Below are positions 41,342-51,603 of a stretch of 53,086 bases of DNA, one piece after another (the stretch's first letter is position 1; each line of letters begins with the position of its first letter). Under the pieces are notes generated by a model. The model was given only the letters and a program-made list of their open reading frames with translations. It was not told the origin of the DNA and did no database searches. The position numbers and the translations under genes were made by a program. Source of the DNA: Seminavis robusta (lineage: Eukaryota; Bacillariophyta; Bacillariophyceae; Naviculales; Naviculaceae); the NCBI GenBank assembly GCA_903772945.1, contig CAICTM010000684.1, positions 1-53,086 on the forward strand, written 5' to 3'.

Positions 41342-42359
41342 GTGCCCCCAAACAAGCAACGGCAACAACTTATTTGGGTGTGTGGAGGATGGTGGTGTCA
41401 TTTGATGTACTGTATTTGGGTCATGCTACGATCGATACGATACGATACGCCCAGGTGTAGCGAGAAGACCGCCCACACACACACGACAATCTACGCACAT
41501 GTTCGAACACTACGAAGAGCTTTTGTTCGTTTCATGTTTCCTCTCGTGGTGCTTTCATACACCCCATTCCAAAACCCAAAGCTATCGTATCGTAGCCCGC
41601 GAGTCAGTTTGGTAGATCCCCTTGTCCAGCCGTGCAACACGAAACGGAGAAAAAAGCGCACATGGCAGATCCAACTGAAACAAGGAAATAGTCGAGTGAC
41701 AGGTCGAATGGCCTGACTAGGTGCGTCGAACAAGGGAATGAATCGAATCGATCGAATCAATCGTTACAAACTTAACGCGACAACATGAAACGAAAGCAAG
41801 TCCACCTACGACCAGGGCTCGGGTTTTTGAAGCAGGCAGGAAACCGAGTGGGTCTGAACGCTTGGGCAACAACAAAGCGAGAACAGCTGCCGGAACAATG
41901 ATCCAATTTGTACCGTTTACAACCAAGTAACAGACTGGCCAGGGCTGGGTCGACTGTGGCGTAGCTCATCCCAACTGCTTCTCTAGTAATAACACGTTGG
42001 TGTGCCTCTGTTCTACGAGTGACTCAGTCGAGTCGAATTTCCATGTACCGTACGATCGCAAACTTAGTGTTGGGGCGCGTTGGTAGATCCGGTACGGCAG
42101 GTGCAGTGCTTCCCCCCGCGGCATAGCGGAAACCAATATCTGTTGCTTCCTACTGAACAGAGAGACAATACCATTTGATCAGCACGACACATGATTCAGG
42201 AAAAAGGAGGCTGTGGCCACCGGCGGTATCGTTTCGTGCTGCGGTGGAAGCTGGTGGATTTCTATTGTAGTGAAGGCATCAACTTCACCGCATCGCTCGT
42301 ATCGTACCGTATCGAGCCCTCGAAGCTTTTGAATTCTGGAATGTTCAGCGTTTTTAAAA
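41342..42359. other. Spacer with no supported gene
   Basis: Short overlapping frames only. ATCGATACGATACGATACG at about 41431-41449 and GAATCGAATCGATCGAATCAATCG at about 41742-41764 are simple-sequence runs. No RNA gene or element signature was found. Confidence 0.5.
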
Positions 42360-43115
42360 TATTCAATGCTTCTTCGATAGGGGACATCTACCGTACCGGT
42401 ATATACGGTAGATCTCATCAAGATACATGGGTGCTTGACATCCTACTCTGGTTTTGCTGGTGGAGTTAGCTGGCGGAGTTAGCTGGCGTGATCTGCTTGG
42501 CTGTTGCAAGTGTAAATTCAACATGACGCCACTGCCAAAGGAATGTGATGTGATTTCGAAAATGCGATGGGTCTGCAACGAAACATTCAATCCATAATAG
42601 CTTGGCCAGTTGGAAGTCTGTCGAGTTGAGTAGGATTAAAGCCATGGCATTCCAAATAGCAGGAAACCTCTTGTCGAGTGGCCTCAAGTCAGGGCAGAAA
42701 CTGTGATGAAGATAGTAATGTCCAACAATCCATATCCGGAGCTATCGGGAGTGTTTAAAGCCATTTTGGGCTGGAAACCCTTCATGTCAAATATCATGGT
42801 GTTGGAACTGTGTTGCAATGCATGGGAAAGGTAACGCCCAGGAGCCTCTTGGATGAGTGCCTCCAGGTCAAGGAATCTGGGATCTCGTATTCTTCTCAAA
42901 ACGTTGCGGGTGCTTGGCTCTTTGCTGCTATCACGGCTAGTTGAGAGTAGAAGAAGTCTGACTTTTTGTCCAGCTCTGGAGTCCCCTCAGTGATTACCTT
43001 CATGGCCACGTCTTGTCGTCTTGTCTCCTTTCCTCCGGAGACAATTCCATTCTATCCTTCTGGGATCATCAATCCCCAGCCAATCGTCTCCTCCTCTTCT
43101 AGCTTGGTGTGCCAT
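42360..43115 (-). pseudogene. Decayed tandem copy of the CRAL-TRIO-like gene
   Basis: On the minus strand, pieces in several frames align in order with the intact neighbour at 43323-44150: LGIDDPRR (about 43080), then LEALIQEAPGRYLSH and FDMKGFQPKMALNTP (42700-42860), CPDLRPLDKRFPAIWN (about 42650-42690), LLWIECFVADPSHFRNHITF (about 42540-42610), and VGCQAPMYLDEIY (about 42405-42450). The intact copy reads LEAFIQLSPQHVLS, VNLKGFQPKTDLSTP, RVWTECFPAYPFRVQKSH and VGCKAPMYLDEIY at these places. Frame changes and stops between the pieces rule out a working product. It is a tandem duplicate, same orientation, that has lost function. Confidence 0.75.
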
Positions 43116-43322
43116 ATCTACAATAAGAAGAGCACATCTTGTGGTTTGCTCGTGCATGTATCTACAGTGGCCGTGGTACTCTTCGTAGCTCGCTAGTGTA
43201 CCTACCGGTAGCTAGTGCCGTCGTAGCTGGCACCAGACCGCAACACCCGACCCAAGATAGTGCACAAGCGAAAATCCTATTCTTTGCAATGCAAAACTGT
43301 GCGCTACAAGGATTATGCATCA

Positions 43323-44150
43323 TCACAACAAGGAGAATGTGTGTTCGTTGCGGTAGCGCTTTGCCAGTGCAGCCTTCCATTGTTGCAATGTCTTTTGATT
43401 GGATACTTCAACAGACGGGGATAAGTAAATCTCATCAAGATACATGGGTGCTTTGCACCCCACTTTGATTTTGTCGGTGCCCATGTTGGCAGGAATGATT
43501 CGTTTGAACGTTGCAATCATCATATTACACATGGTGGAAGTATGAAAATGATGTGACTTCTGAACACGGAATGGGTATGCAGGAAAGCATTCTGTCCACA
43601 CGCGCTTAAGGAATTTCATGTTGATATGCTGGGAACCATCATAGCCATGGCATTCAACATAGAAGGAAACCCCTTGGCGGATGGTTTCAAAGTCAGGGCA
43701 AAAGCAGTGATGCATATAGTAAGTTCCCATGATCCATGTCCGGAACTTTTCAGGTGTGGATAAATCAGTTTTGGGTTGAAATCCCTTGAGGTTAACCATC
43801 ATGGTGTAAGAATTGCCATTAAACTCATAGGAGAGGACATGTTGCGGAGACAGCTGAATGAAGGCCTCCAGCACCTGGCAACCGTCTGTCAAAGTATCCA
43901 TAATCTTGTATTCCTCTCGCAAGGCTTGCAGTTGCTTGACTCTCTCCAAGGCTCGTTCAACATTGCTCCCCTCTATCAGAGCAAACTGGCAGTAAAAGAA
44001 GTCTGACAAGTTGTCCATCTCGGCAGTCCCTTCAATTGCTTGCTTAATGGCTATGGCGTGTCTCTTTTCCTCTGGAGACAAATCCATTCGACGAGGATCA
44101 TCAATTCCCAATCGATTGTCTCCTCCTGTTCTTTGGGCTTGGCGTTCCAT
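43323..44150 (-). CDS. CRAL-TRIO-like lipid-binding protein candidate
   Basis: 275 residues from the ATG at 44150-44148, one exon. The N-terminal third is polar and helical (LGIDDPRRMDLSPEEKRHAI, ALERVKQLQALREEYKI), as in CRAL-TRIO_N segments. The second part has YTMMVNLKGFQPKTDLST, FYVECHGYDGSQHINMKFL, then WTECFPAYPFRVQKSHHFHT and KIKVGCKAPMYLDEIYLSPS. The YP-R---- segment followed by a stretch ending in a K-I-V-G-L-DE-YL pattern resembles the closing part of Sec14/CRAL-TRIO domains, which bind phosphoinositides, tocopherols or other small lipids. The assignment is by pattern only and could be wrong. A decayed duplicate lies directly downstream on the same strand, so this locus has undergone tandem duplication. 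Confidence 0.5.
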   Translation of the reverse strand: MERQAQRTGGDNRLGIDDPRRMDLSPEEKRHAIAIKQAIEGTAEMDNLSDFFYCQFALIEGSNVERALERVKQLQALREEYKIMDTLTDGCQVLEAFIQLSPQHVLSYEFNGNSYTMMVNLKGFQPKTDLSTPEKFRTWIMGTYYMHHCFCPDFETIRQGVSFYVECHGYDGSQHINMKFLKRVWTECFPAYPFRVQKSHHFHTSTMCNMMIATFKRIIPANMGTDKIKVGCKAPMYLDEIYLSPSVEVSNQKTLQQWKAALAKRYRNEHTFSLL

Positions 44151-44511
44151 CCTCCTGCTTATAAGATATGATAGCTCGAAGTTGTAGCGTTGTAACAGAT
44201 GACTCCACTCTTTTCAGAGGTCGGTAGGTTGTGTTGTGTGAATCCTTGCTTTGCTGCTCAGTTCTTAATTAGCGAAACTGGGTCGAAAGCTTGAAGGAAC
44301 GGACGGTTACGGAAGTGGAAGCAAGGAAGCTGTTCTTCTATTACATGTAATAAGAACCACCGGTATTCGTGTGTTTGTAATAAGAACCTTTGCAAAACTT
44401 GGGTTAATTACGTAACAACTCCCTCCTGTACCGGTATGTGGGGTGGTACCCGTAAAAGTGATTACCGCGCTAGAACACCACTTCATCTCGCGCAAGCCGA
44501 GCTTCGAAATT
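44151..44511. other. Short spacer
   Basis: No gene. Contains TACATGTA at 44342, TACCGGTA at 44429 and two AATAAGAACC words (44350 and 44379). It should hold the promoter of the CRAL-TRIO-like gene and the 3' end of the next minus-strand gene. Confidence 0.5.
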
Positions 44512-46014
44512 TCAGGTCCGACAAATAAAATTCCCACGGATCTTTCCGTTTTTCAAGTCGTCAAAGCCAATAAAATCAGGCTTGGTCGAGGCTTCTTTGC
44601 TAGCACTTGCCTCCTGGCTGTTGTCCTGATTGTCAGATAGAGATGACGACCGGTGAGAGAGCGCTTCATACTCCGGACACACAATTTCGTTTGGTGTCGA
44701 CGTCTTGGAAGCATGAGGACTTCCACTGGTACTAGTACAAGAAACGATTCGACCAGGACCGACGTCGAGATTATGCAAATCAGTTGTACCAAGGAAGGAG
44801 GCATCCTCTTCCACACCCTCGAAGTCTTTGATTCCCATGCTGCGCAAGAGATCAATTCCCATGCTAACAAAAGGACGTCCAGGTAAGGTGTCTTGCAAAA
44901 GGAACTTGATTCCACCCATTAAGTTGTCATCTCCAGTGGGCATAACCCCGACGATCACCGCAGCGTGCCGACTGGTGCCAGCAGGATCGGCTTTCAACTT
45001 GTTCCAATCTCCACCAAATTCCGTCTTGTTAGGGTCTTCAAAATCCGGAAATGTGCGCAAGCCACATACAAGGAGTGCTCCACGTTTTTTCAACTGCTTT
45101 TGGGTGGATTTGGCAAGAAATCTGCTGCCTTCTTCGTCATCTTCGTCAATGTCGATTTTACGGCTACGTTGTGCGCAAGCATCGGGATGATGAACGACGC
45201 TACATGTATGCGTCAGCAATGTCTCGAGGATTCGTTGCGGGTAGCATCCATCTTCGAGGAAGATAGTCCGGTATACCTGTTCCTCTGTGAGGTTGTTTCG
45301 CATGTAACGACCAATGTTGATGCCCCAATGTTTGACACCTGCCTCCAGATCCTCTCCAGTTCTCTGCATCATGCAATAGAGAAGGACTTGAGCGGCGCTG
45401 ATAATGAAGCATATCATGGAGTTCATTTCCTGAAAACGGACAAAAGGCTTCTCCACGCGATTTCCAGATGTGCCTTTGTGTGTAAAAATAGTGAAGACGT
45501 TCTCGCAGCCACGCCAGTCTGGATGGTTGGTCAAAAACTCGTCCCAGTAATCGCGGTCTTCGGCATCGTTCTTAGAGAGGATTCCATCACCTCCTTTGCG
45601 GAGAAAGGCCGCAAGTGGAGAGTAGATCGTGGGGTTCCAACATATCTGGTTCACTTTTTCCATCATTGCGGTCGCCACCGCCCCCATGTCTTGATTGTAA
45701 TTGTTGCGTAAAAGCCACTCGTGCTGCTTTTTGTAGATAAGAAATGCAAGAGCAACTTTTTTGTGGGGCTGCAACTGACCCCAAGAAGAGCAAGAAGAGT
45801 CTGTATGATGCTTCAGGATTTCATTGGCCGCCGTCACGATCCAGTCGAGAGGGACTTCGTTGAACAAGTCGGCAAGAGTCACGAATCCAGGCTTGCCCGC
45901 CTGGGTTGGGGTTTGGTAAGCACTTTGGCCGGCGGTTGTGGTTGACTGGCTGCTGCTGGTAGCCGTCAACGTTGGTGGACTAGACGGATACGTGTTCGAT
46001 TGGGGGTTGCTCAT
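44512..46014 (-). CDS. Unrecognised 500-residue protein, possible papain-like fold
   Basis: 500 residues from the ATG at 46014-46012, one exon. A Ser/Thr/Gln-rich disordered start (about 1-40) is followed by a helical region (FVTLADLFNEVPLDWIVTAA, HKKVALAFLIYKK). The middle has EMNSMICFIISAAQVLLYCM, then HWGINIGRYMRNNLTEEQVY and GCYPQRILETLL. Later come GTSRHAAVIVGVMPTGDDN and IKFLLQDTLPGRPFVSMGID. A Cys-containing helix, an RHAAVIVG strand and a LLQDT---RPF strand in this order would fit the Cys-His-Asp order of papain-like folds, but the motif spacing is loose and I would not assert protease activity. The C-terminus is Ser-rich and disordered. The coherent frame and few alternative stops support a real gene. 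A long antisense frame at 44965-45711 is a shadow. Confidence 0.6.
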   Translation of the reverse strand: MSNPQSNTYPSSPPTLTATSSSQSTTTAGQSAYQTPTQAGKPGFVTLADLFNEVPLDWIVTAANEILKHHTDSSCSSWGQLQPHKKVALAFLIYKKQHEWLLRNNYNQDMGAVATAMMEKVNQICWNPTIYSPLAAFLRKGGDGILSKNDAEDRDYWDEFLTNHPDWRGCENVFTIFTHKGTSGNRVEKPFVRFQEMNSMICFIISAAQVLLYCMMQRTGEDLEAGVKHWGINIGRYMRNNLTEEQVYRTIFLEDGCYPQRILETLLTHTCSVVHHPDACAQRSRKIDIDEDDEEGSRFLAKSTQKQLKKRGALLVCGLRTFPDFEDPNKTEFGGDWNKLKADPAGTSRHAAVIVGVMPTGDDNLMGGIKFLLQDTLPGRPFVSMGIDLLRSMGIKDFEGVEEDASFLGTTDLHNLDVGPGRIVSCTSTSGSPHASKTSTPNEIVCPEYEALSHRSSSLSDNQDNSQEASASKEASTKPDFIGFDDLKNGKIRGNFICRT

Positions 46015-47376
46015 GGTCGCGTTTGGGATGAAGAAATGCGTGCAATTCTGTTTTGCTTGTTGTGATAAAATAAATGCGCAGGTTCTACATGGGCGATAGT
46101 TAACACAATGAGTAAATTTGATTGGCCAATCGAAAACAATCGAGAAAAGGTCTGTTCGTGTGACTCGAAGGTCTCCAACATCGGAGACTCGATAACATTA
46201 GGCCAATGCCAATCTGGGATAATTCATTCATCATCAAATCGATCGTAGTCCTTTGGTCATGCATTCTCCTCTTCAGAGGATACACCTTGACCACCAAGCT
46301 TATAGTTAGCTATTGGCGCGGAGACAAAGCTCGAGCAGAAACAGTGTCTTCTTCTGGAACTACGGAGAGGACCCCTGAAGGAGAGTGTTTGCTTCGAGTA
46401 CACCGAGGAGGAACCCGAAGAAGGTGCGACCAAGGAAGGTGCTAGCGAAACTGAGGGAGAAGGCACTAGTAAGACAGAAGAAGACCCCAATGCAGCCATG
46501 TGCCGTGGTGGATGATAGCGATGGTGATTGGTGCAAGAAGTAAGTACATTGGCCGGCTCTGGGCCACGAAAACACCAGTACTTGTGATTGCTTTCTTTGC
46601 AATGGCTGGTGAACTGGATGGTTGCTATGCTATGCTTTTAGTTTGGGGAATTACAAGAAGAGTCTGGTTGCAAAGACTTTGTGATGCTTCCAAGCGCGAA
46701 ACAGGCAGAATACCCATATTTTTTCTTTGTTGATGTCGGTAGCGAACGTATTGCCATTGTGGGTTGCTCGCTCCAAAGAAGGGTGCGAAAGAGGCTGCAA
46801 GTCCAAAGTTTCTTCCCTACGTACCCGATCCTACCGAGCTTTGCCCACGTCTTTTCTCCTCTTCCTCAGCTAGCTCGCAAGCTTGGCCACAGTACCGGTA
46901 CGTGGTACAGTAGCTTGATGCCGGGAGGTAGGCGCCCTTTCTGAAGCACTGCATGCAAACCACGGGTGCTCGAAAGTGCGCCAAGCAAGATGATACATGT
47001 AGCGACAAGGAGCCCCAGTCGAGGTCCGACCTTAGTCGAATCATCTATGGCGTCATCACTCACTCTCTAACGGGTATGGTACCGGTATCTTTCCACACGA
47101 TCCACTAGGGTCTGGGTTGATCCTAACCGAAGCCACCAACACCCAACACGACCCAAGCAACAGCCGCATCGCCACAATGTCAGCCACCGACTTGACCACC
47201 AACAACCATACATCTACGAGCCATCGTCCATTGCACTCTATTGATTCGTTGGAGATCTTTAATAAAGCACGGTGTGGTAACAACGCTGAGTGGTGATCGT
47301 TGTTGTTATTTCAGCATCATTTGATTGAATTCCTTTGAAAAAAAGAGAGTTTGAAGAGGGCCGCAGTTGTTGAAAA
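46015..47376. other. Spacer with a doubtful small membrane ORF
   Basis: A frame at 46206-46445 (+) starts MPIWDNSFIIKSIVVLWSCI and has one hydrophobic helix. The overlapping frame reads EYTEEEPEEGATKEGASETE, which looks coding in composition, but lacks a start, and GTAAGTAC near 46540 resembles a donor site. Together these may be pieces of an unresolved spliced gene or a remnant. TACCGGTA occurs at 46893 and 47080, TACATGTA at 46994. Confidence 0.3.
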
Positions 47377-47895
47377 ATGTCTACAAAACGAACACGAATT
47401 AAAGTTCCAACTCGCATGGTAGAAGGAGGCTTTGAATTCAAGTTCGAAACCGATAGCTATGATGTCCCACTGCATGGAATATTATCCCCCCAAGACTACA
47501 CCTCAGTGATTGACCGCATCAACCAAAAGATCAAACCAGCCAGGTCCAATGCGATTGATAAAGGATTGCTCGCGGCTGGGCCACTCCTTGTACCACTGGC
47601 GTTTTGGGGAGCCCGGCATAGTCTCCAAAGTCGGAAACGCAAGCGTCTACTCAACGAAGCCATTCGAGAATTCAACGAATCTCATCCGGAGCTGTACATG
47701 AGATGGAATCGAGGTGGACCCGAATCATTTTTGACTATTGAACGTCGACCAGCCGAAGCAGCCTCACCAGCTGTTCCACCCGCTGCTATGGGAGGCCCAA
47801 TGGTCCCGTACCCCGCGGCTGCTGGTAGCAATAGCAACAGTGGCAATATGATGGGCGGCAACATGATGGTGGCCGAGGCCAAGTTGGTGGTATAG
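47377..47895 (+). CDS. Small protein, possibly ERF4/Golgin-A7-like
   Basis: 172 residues, one exon, ATG at 47377. The order is a basic start (MSTKRTRIKVPTRMVEGGFE), a conserved-looking core of about residues 28-115 (YDVPLHGILSPQDYTSVIDR, NAIDKGLLAAGPLLVPLAFW, LLNEAIREFNESHPELYMRW) and a Pro/Ala/Met/Asn-rich tail. The pattern of a helix with N-x-x-(I/L), a hydrophobic membrane-associating segment and a helix ending in EFN-----L resembles ERF4/Golgin subfamily A7 proteins, partners of DHHC palmitoyl-transferases at the ER/Golgi. The similarity is weak and the call is tentative. One central hydrophobic helix (about 67-84) fits peripheral or integral membrane attachment. The Asn/Gly/Met tail may vary in length. 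Confidence 0.5.
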   Translation: MSTKRTRIKVPTRMVEGGFEFKFETDSYDVPLHGILSPQDYTSVIDRINQKIKPARSNAIDKGLLAAGPLLVPLAFWGARHSLQSRKRKRLLNEAIREFNESHPELYMRWNRGGPESFLTIERRPAEAASPAVPPAAMGGPMVPYPAAAGSNSNSGNMMGGNMMVAEAKLVV

Positions 47896-50661
47896 TGGCG
47901 TCTTGTAGTTTGATACTGCCAGAAGAGGTACCGGTACTTGGTTAATTGATTGGCAACCGTTTTGCCCAGATCAGCAATGATTGTAAAACGAGCACCCCAT
48001 GCGTGCACTAATGTCGAACGAATACTGTACACAACGATTGGAAAGTATTAATAAGTTTTGTTGCAGCTCTCCCGCTTGTGCCTAGATCTACAAGAGCTAG
48101 TGGACTTGTTGATTCAAAATATACTTTCAGATTCAAGTCGCAGCTGGCTGGTGCGTTGCACCATCATCGGTGTCAGCGCACCGCACCAATCTTGCACTCG
48201 GTAGGAACGCGTGAAGGAGAAACAGCGCCACGCACCATGCCTTGTCCCGCCTAAGCCTTAACCGTTGATGCGTGTTGTTAGAATTCACGTTTCTCCGGAT
48301 AGCTGTCACCTTCCGATCTTTCATTGCTTCATCTTCCGATCTTTCTATTACTAGCTAGACAGCAGTAATGCACAAAACAGCTTGAGATATCCAATTCTTA
48401 CTTCATCTATCTAATTGCTGTCCCTCTGTCTCTGGTTCTGACAGCAGTCGCCAAAGAGCCATTCAATTGGATTTGTGGGAGCATCAGTGTTGAATGGTGT
48501 CTCTTTTTGGAAGAATCTTGGTACAGACTCAGAAAAGGCCACATAGGTAAATTGACCCATTCTCTTGTGCGTGGAGCTGAACAGATGATGGAAGGGATAG
48601 CTTGAGGAGTTTCCTCCAAGGGGTAAAATCAACCTGTTGCCCCCCGTAACACAGTGTACCTCGCTAGCACATACATGTCATCCTCAGTCATGTCTCCAAA
48701 ATGTGTGTTTTTGGTTGCATTGGTTGTGGTGTGGTGCATTTGGCCATGATTTGGTCACCTGGGAGAGGTGCCTTAAAATGGGCCCCCTAAAAAATTGGTG
48801 ATTGAAATCACAGCCACCACCTCAAGGCGATGGAAGGCTTCCTTTGGTGCTTAGGCTGCCTTGTTGAACATTGGTTAGGGATGGTATGTTGGTGTTCAAG
48901 TAGCTGTATTCAGAAATCTCTTTTTCAATGTATTGAATTGGGTTACTGACCAGATACCTATCCTGTTGGGACTGAGCAACCAGACTGCTGCATTGGCTAC
49001 ACAAGCGCAGCAACACTGGTCGCAAACTTCAGCCAACAATGTTTTAGACGTGGCTACAGAACAACCCTGGCATCAATGAATGAAGCAGACCAACATCAGG
49101 TGAATGTTCCTTGGGAGAGCAGATGTGCAGCCAGCTACAAGTTCTACCAACTCCAGGACTTCCAACGCAACATTGCCCGACATGGACCCTGTTGCAACGG
49201 CACCTCTGGTCTCTTCCATGCCATGTCGGGCATTCGCAACATCTCTCCTTGCAGCGTAGTGGTTGTGGTTCCACTTGCTTAGAGTTTCCTAAGAACCCAA
49301 GGCACTACGGTACCGAACAGCAACACAGGCAGGAGCAAAGCAACCCTGTTGCAACGACTGCAGTCTCGAAGGTCATTTCTTTCCTACCGTATCCTGTCGG
49401 GGCTTGCAAATGGAACTTCCTGCAGGCTTGAAGCCACTCTACAGCTCGACGACTACATGGTACCAAGCCCATCGAATCTCTCGGGCTTGCCAATGGAACA
49501 TCCCGAGCCCCGAGCGAGCTCGTCGCCGGCGCTTGTCCTGCGGTTGATGTTGAGGTACAGCAGTAGAGTGTTTGAGCGAAGATTCTCTTTCTCGTTTTGT
49601 CCAAGACCAACCTCCAAAGCTGCACTGTCCAGGTGTACAACCGATAATTAATTGTCCTCCTTTTCATGCCCCATACATTGTGCGTTAACTCCTCAGGTGA
49701 AGCTTATTTTGAAAGGCAAGTGCTATCAGCGCGCGTGAAATTGCTTCGTGTCGTGTTAACGTTGTTTGTCTGTGGGGTGTGGGGGTGTGTCATGTGGTGT
49801 TGCATGCTATGTGCAGAGTGCAGGGAGCAGGGAGGCTTCAACTTCTACTCGGGTGACCAATATGGCTGTGGGATGGGATGACATAGCTGATGACATGCAG
49901 ATACACTGTCCTGTTATGCAGTCATTGATGGTAGTGTGATTGTCCCTGTGCCTTGTGCCTTCAAGTCTTCAAGTTACATTGGAATCTCTTCGTTTGAGGT
50001 TCAAAAGGTCGCCACAGGCCACAGGACATTGCACAACGCCTGAACGTCTGCCTCAAGCCACATGCAACTACTCAGTTGCGAGAGAAAGGGACAGCATGGG
50101 AGTCTTACGGGCAGTTCCGTGCTGCACCAAAAGAGGTTTGTGCTTTGCCTTTTGTGCACTCCATCCCTGCCAAGTCTTGCAAGATGGAAGAACAGACTTT
50201 CCCTCAACGTACAAACCGCCAAGAATATTATGGACCTGTTGCACCATTGCTCTTGGACAATACCGTTTCAGTTCCGAGAATGGAAGAAGGTAATAGTCAT
50301 GGGACATTCTAATTGCAGGGTTTGGTTGCCGCGAACATCTTGGTTCTGTACCCATGGCGGTATCAGTATTGACCTTATGGAAAGAGTGCTCCGAAGACAT
50401 GTGCTGAGTTCATGTAGGTGGTTTAGGGAAAGGAGAAGCTGAATTAGGTTACTAGCTGGTGGATGCGGTTGAAATGTGGAACGATGGGCAAGCCCCAAGC
50501 CCCACGATGATCTACCATGGTTTTAGTTGTGAGGCTGCTTTTAGATCGCGCTACATTGATGCTTTCTAGATGGTTGGATTGAAAAGGAACTTGAATAGAT
50601 TTGTTAGCACGGTAGATTAGGTTTAGATACTACTAAAGTACATGTATGTAATTCCATTCCA
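47896..50661. other. Long gene-poor region
   Basis: About 2.8 kb without a supported gene. Open frames are short and overlap on both strands. Content: TACCGGTA at 47929, an 11-bp inverted repeat GCCCGACATGG/CCATGTCGGGC (49175-49185 and 49221-49231), two CCCTGTTGCAACG words (49189 and 49344), and TACATGTA at 50639. The 49020-49280 and 50060-50420 stretches look weakly protein-like (AKSCKMEEQTFPQRTNRQEY; ILIAGFGCREHLGS) and may be decayed transposon or gene pieces; I could not identify them. Confidence 0.45.
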
Positions 50662-51603
50662 TCAAGAACTTCTGGCTCCTTCCATGGTTCGTTCCAGCTC
50701 TTCCACCAAAAGCCCAATGCCTGCCCCTCGTGGCGTATCATCATCACTCTCTTCATCCTGGTCCTGTTGTTTTCCCCTGGTGCAGTTGTCCTCGTCGTCT
50801 CCTTGTTTGAGTTTTGGCAGAGGGCTGGCAGTATGACAGACCACGCAAAGGACAAACTCCACGTTTACCATGCAGATGAGTTCGGTCTGGCAACCAAGGC
50901 AGGTCGTTCTGGTAATGGCTTGTGCATGCTGCATTCGGATGGCTTTTCGTGTCTTGGCGGCAGTGCCTACGTAGGGAACGGAGAATCCTGGTACAATCTC
51001 CAACCAGGGGTCGCTGGGTGTAGTGGTGGAGCTGCCGCTGCTTGGAGTGTCCTGTTGCTGCTGCTGATGGCTGCTGTGGCTGCCTTCCTCTTCTTCTTCG
51101 TCTTGGCTGTGTTCGGGCTGTTCTTCACTTTCACCACTTGCATGGCTGTGACTTGCATGGCTGTACTGGCTGTGTCGTCCTGATTCGTCGACAGCTTCAC
51201 CTTCATCTTCCTGGTCTGCTTCCACTCCGCTGGACAAAGAAGAAGAACGATGTTGAGCCGAGAGACAGGAAAAGGTGCTCTCTTGGCGTTCCAGTTCGAC
51301 CGTCAAGGGAACACCCACACCAACAGAAGAAGCACCCAATGCGGCATCGGGAGCTGATGACCGTTTTGGAGCAGCCGCAATCTTTTGATTGGACTCGAGG
51401 GCCAATGCTTGCAGGGTAGCTTCGCAGCTTTTGACTGATTCTCTGATGCAATCTTTGGGGACCATGGGATACAGAGGACGTTGTTGGGTTATCCAGCTGG
51501 TCTTTGGAATGGCCAGGTTGGATACATCATGGTGCTCACCCCCATGGAACAGCACATAGCTGTTCAGAGACGAGGTCTCATCGGAGCAGGAACTGACATT
51601 CAT
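50662..51603 (-). CDS. Acidic/Ser-rich protein with a CxxC zinc-ribbon-like motif
   Basis: 313 residues from the ATG at 51603-51601, one exon. The N-terminal 100 residues are mixed and contain PLYPMVPKDCIRESVKSCEA. About 110-205 is disordered with Ser, His, Gln and Glu runs (EEEEEGSHSSHQQQQQD). After DPWLEIVPGFSVPYVGTAAK comes a compact Cys-rich block: C-L-G-C, 14 residues, C-V-V-C (about 238-259, with ELICMVNVEFVL between), the spacing of a small zinc ribbon. The C-terminal tail is acidic. I do not recognise a family. A nuclear or regulatory role would fit but is not shown. The Cys pairs and the hydrophobic spacing between them argue that the C-terminal part folds. Confidence 0.6.
   Translation of the reverse strand: MNVSSCSDETSSLNSYVLFHGGEHHDVSNLAIPKTSWITQQRPLYPMVPKDCIRESVKSCEATLQALALESNQKIAAAPKRSSAPDAALGASSVGVGVPLTVELERQESTFSCLSAQHRSSSLSSGVEADQEDEGEAVDESGRHSQYSHASHSHASGESEEQPEHSQDEEEEEGSHSSHQQQQQDTPSSGSSTTTPSDPWLEIVPGFSVPYVGTAAKTRKAIRMQHAQAITRTTCLGCQTELICMVNVEFVLCVVCHTASPLPKLKQGDDEDNCTRGKQQDQDEESDDDTPRGAGIGLLVEELERTMEGARSS

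Noticed and set aside
44965..45711. 248-residue plus-strand frame
   Set aside because: Antisense to the 500-residue gene, with no motif and no independent start context.
49305..49667. 120-residue minus-strand frame and its plus-strand partner
   Set aside because: Cys/Ser-rich, no recognisable fold, and open on both strands; treated as non-coding.
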